A DNA stretch of 64,000 nt from Clostridia bacterium (GTDB lineage Bacteria > Bacillota > DSM-521 > Neomoorellales > SLTJ01): NCBI GenBank assembly GCA_004347685.1, contig SLTJ01000028.1, positions 124,001 through 188,000 of the forward strand, in the 5' to 3' direction. Positions 62,684 through 64,000 of the stretch are shown here, piece after piece. Both the position numbers and the translations under genes were made by a program. How positions within the stretch are numbered: position 1 is the stretch's first letter; each line of letters begins with the position of its first letter. A model generated the notes under the pieces. That model was not told where the DNA came from. It ran no database searches and saw nothing but the letters and a program-made list of their open reading frames with translations.

Positions 62684-64000
62684 TTATTCTTCGACCGGCC
62701 GGGTGCGGGCCGGACGCGGCCCAGCCTTCAGCCCTCCCAGGGCGAGTTTCTCTTCTTCCAGTAATTGCTGCTGCCGCAGGTGATAGTATAGACCCCGGCG
62801 GCGGTCGAGTTCGGCCGGTGTCCCGGCTTCCAGCAGCCGGCCGCCTTCCAGCACCAGCACATAATCGGCGTCCTCCACCGCAGCGACCCGGTGGGTAATG
62901 AAAATAGTTGTCCTGCCGGAGCGCAAGGTCTTGATATTGGCCAGGATCCGGGCCTCGGTACTGGTATCTACTGCTGACAAGCAGTCGTCCAGGAGCAGCA
63001 AGGGCGCGTTCCGAACCAGGGCCCGGGCCAGGGTGACGCGCTGGCGCTGTCCGCCGGAAAGGGTAAGGCCCCGCTCCCCCACCAGCGTATCCAGGCCGTC
63101 CGGGAAACCGGCCAGGTCTTCTTCCAGGCAGGCGGCCCGCACTGCGGCCGCAATATCTTCCGGGCCGAAGTCTCCGGCAAAAGCGATGTTCTCCCGGATG
63201 GGGGTGGAAAAGAGAAAGCCCTCCTGCGGCACCCAGGCCACGTTTTCCCTGATAGAAGCCAATGCCAGGTCCCGCACGTCTTGGCCGTCAAGGAACACCT
63301 GGCCTGGGGCCGGATCATAGAGACGGAGGATAAGGGCCGCCAGGGTGGACTTGCCGCTACCGGTACGGCCCACCACTCCTACCAGTTGCCCGGGTCGGAG
63401 GCTGAAACTGACCTCCTCCAGGGCCGGTCGCCGGTCCGGGGCATAGGAAAAGGTGACGTGGTTAAAAGCCACCTCCCCCGATAGCCTTTCGAGGTGGAGT
63501 GCCCCAGGGGCGTCCATGATGGCCGGCGGCGTGGTGAGGACGGCCTGGATGCGCTCCAGGGAGGCCGTACCCCGCTGGATTACGTTTATCACCCAGCCGA
63601 TGGCCATGACCGGCCAGGAAAGCAACCCCAGGAAGCCGTTGAAGGTTACGAAGTCCCCCAGGCTCAGGGTACCGGCCACCACCCGGTTGCCGCCGTAGAA
63701 CAGAGTGATCACCTGGCTAAGGCCGGCGAAAAACTGGATCAGCGGGAAGAGGACGGCTGATACCCGGGCCAGGCTGACGTTGGCCTGCACGTTATCCTGG
63801 TTGACCCGGGTAAAGGCCTCGATTTGCGCCTCCTCCCGGGCGAAGGCCTTGACAATGCGGATTTGGGACAGGTTCTCCTGGGCAAATTCCGTCAGGTGGC
63901 CGAAGTGCTCCTGCACCAGGGTAAAGCGGCGGTGGATGACCCGGCCCAGGACCAGCGCCGCCAAGGCCATAAAAGGGAAGGGCAGGAGGGCCAGGCCGGT
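62684..64000 (-). CDS. ABC exporter half-transporter, degenerate-site subunit (5' end outside window)
   Basis: The frame is open to the window edge, so the start and the first membrane helices are missing; about 438 residues are visible. The ATPase domain has Walker A GRTGSGKST, a canonical LSGGQRQRV signature, Walker B LLLLDDCLSAVD in which the catalytic Glu is Asp, and ITHRVAAV. This Glu-to-Asp change pairs with the LSLGQ of the partner encoded 28 bp downstream, so both changes fall in the same composite nucleotide site. That is the standard asymmetry of heterodimeric exporters. Confidence 0.92.
   Translation of the reverse strand, partial: TGLALLPFPFMALAALVLGRVIHRRFTLVQEHFGHLTEFAQENLSQIRIVKAFAREEAQIEAFTRVNQDNVQANVSLARVSAVLFPLIQFFAGLSQVITLFYGGNRVVAGTLSLGDFVTFNGFLGLLSWPVMAIGWVINVIQRGTASLERIQAVLTTPPAIMDAPGALHLERLSGEVAFNHVTFSYAPDRRPALEEVSFSLRPGQLVGVVGRTGSGKSTLAALILRLYDPAPGQVFLDGQDVRDLALASIRENVAWVPQEGFLFSTPIRENIAFAGDFGPEDIAAAVRAACLEEDLAGFPDGLDTLVGERGLTLSGGQRQRVTLARALVRNAPLLLLDDCLSAVDTSTEARILANIKTLRSGRTTIFITHRVAAVEDADYVLVLEGGRLLEAGTPAELDRRRGLYYHLRQQQLLEEEKLALGGLKAGPRPARTRPVEE

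Overview
The window comes from a GC-rich, endospore-forming, thermophilic Firmicute and looks most like the Moorella group of Clostridia. The grounds are spoIID and a spoIIQ-type peptidase gene, an archaeal-type bifunctional FBP aldolase/phosphatase, a LUD/4Fe-4S plus CCG-domain oxidoreductase pair, Firmicute promoters (TTGACA-17-TAGACT type), strong AGGAGG-type ribosome binding sites and many TTG/GTG starts. The genus is an inference; no rRNA is present.

Layout. 1-3.6 kb (+): end of metG, tatD, a YabE-like G5/3D protein, ksgA and a YkuK-family gene. This is the conserved Firmicute metS-yabD-yabE-ksgA neighbourhood without rnmV. 3.7-5.9 kb (+): a 32-codon ORF, spoIID and a LytM/SpoIIQ-like peptidase. 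6.0-9.0 kb (+): the redox pair and an exported protein. 9.0-11.2 kb (-): a glycosidase-like protein and a GT4 glycosyltransferase, divergent from 11.6-16.0 kb (+): phosphohexomutase, mannose-6-P isomerase cupin, mannose-1-P guanylyltransferase and nagA, i.e. GDP-mannose supply. 16.4-29.2 kb (+): one arginine/carbamoyl-phosphate operon, argCJBD-carAB-argFGH, behind a promoter whose -35 lies inside an ARG-box-like palindrome. 29.4-30.6 kb: fbp.

30.8-44.6 kb (+) is an accessory, defence-type island. A lipoprotein-like ORF, a frameshifted dual-specificity phosphatase and a degenerate HsdM fragment lead into an intact block: SNF2 helicase, a 1269-residue protein with a PD-(D/E)XK-like N-terminus, a type III Mod methyltransferase, a short RhuM-family protein and a type III Res helicase/nuclease. 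This is the best candidate for an undescribed system.

44.6-64 kb is almost entirely on the minus strand: comFC, a GGDEF cyclase, small proteins, a DUF421 membrane protein, a possible ComK relative and a B12-binding radical SAM protein. A cell-envelope set follows (TagO/WecA, FabZ, MurJ, a beta-propeller protein, a phosphodiester glycosidase, CsaB, a DUF5693 protein), which together suggests synthesis and pyruvylation of a secondary cell-wall polymer. A heterodimeric ABC exporter, cut by the window edge, ends the window.

Two repeat families run through the window. Five arrays of a 7-bp unit (TRGARGT-like) are partly read as protein and supply stop codons or a ribosome binding site. Three elements of about 120-140 bp have related ends (GTARCTRCTCAG) and lie between genes. 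Unassigned stretches over 300 bp: 15961-16443 holds hairpins only. The 292-bp gap before spoIID has no recognised element.
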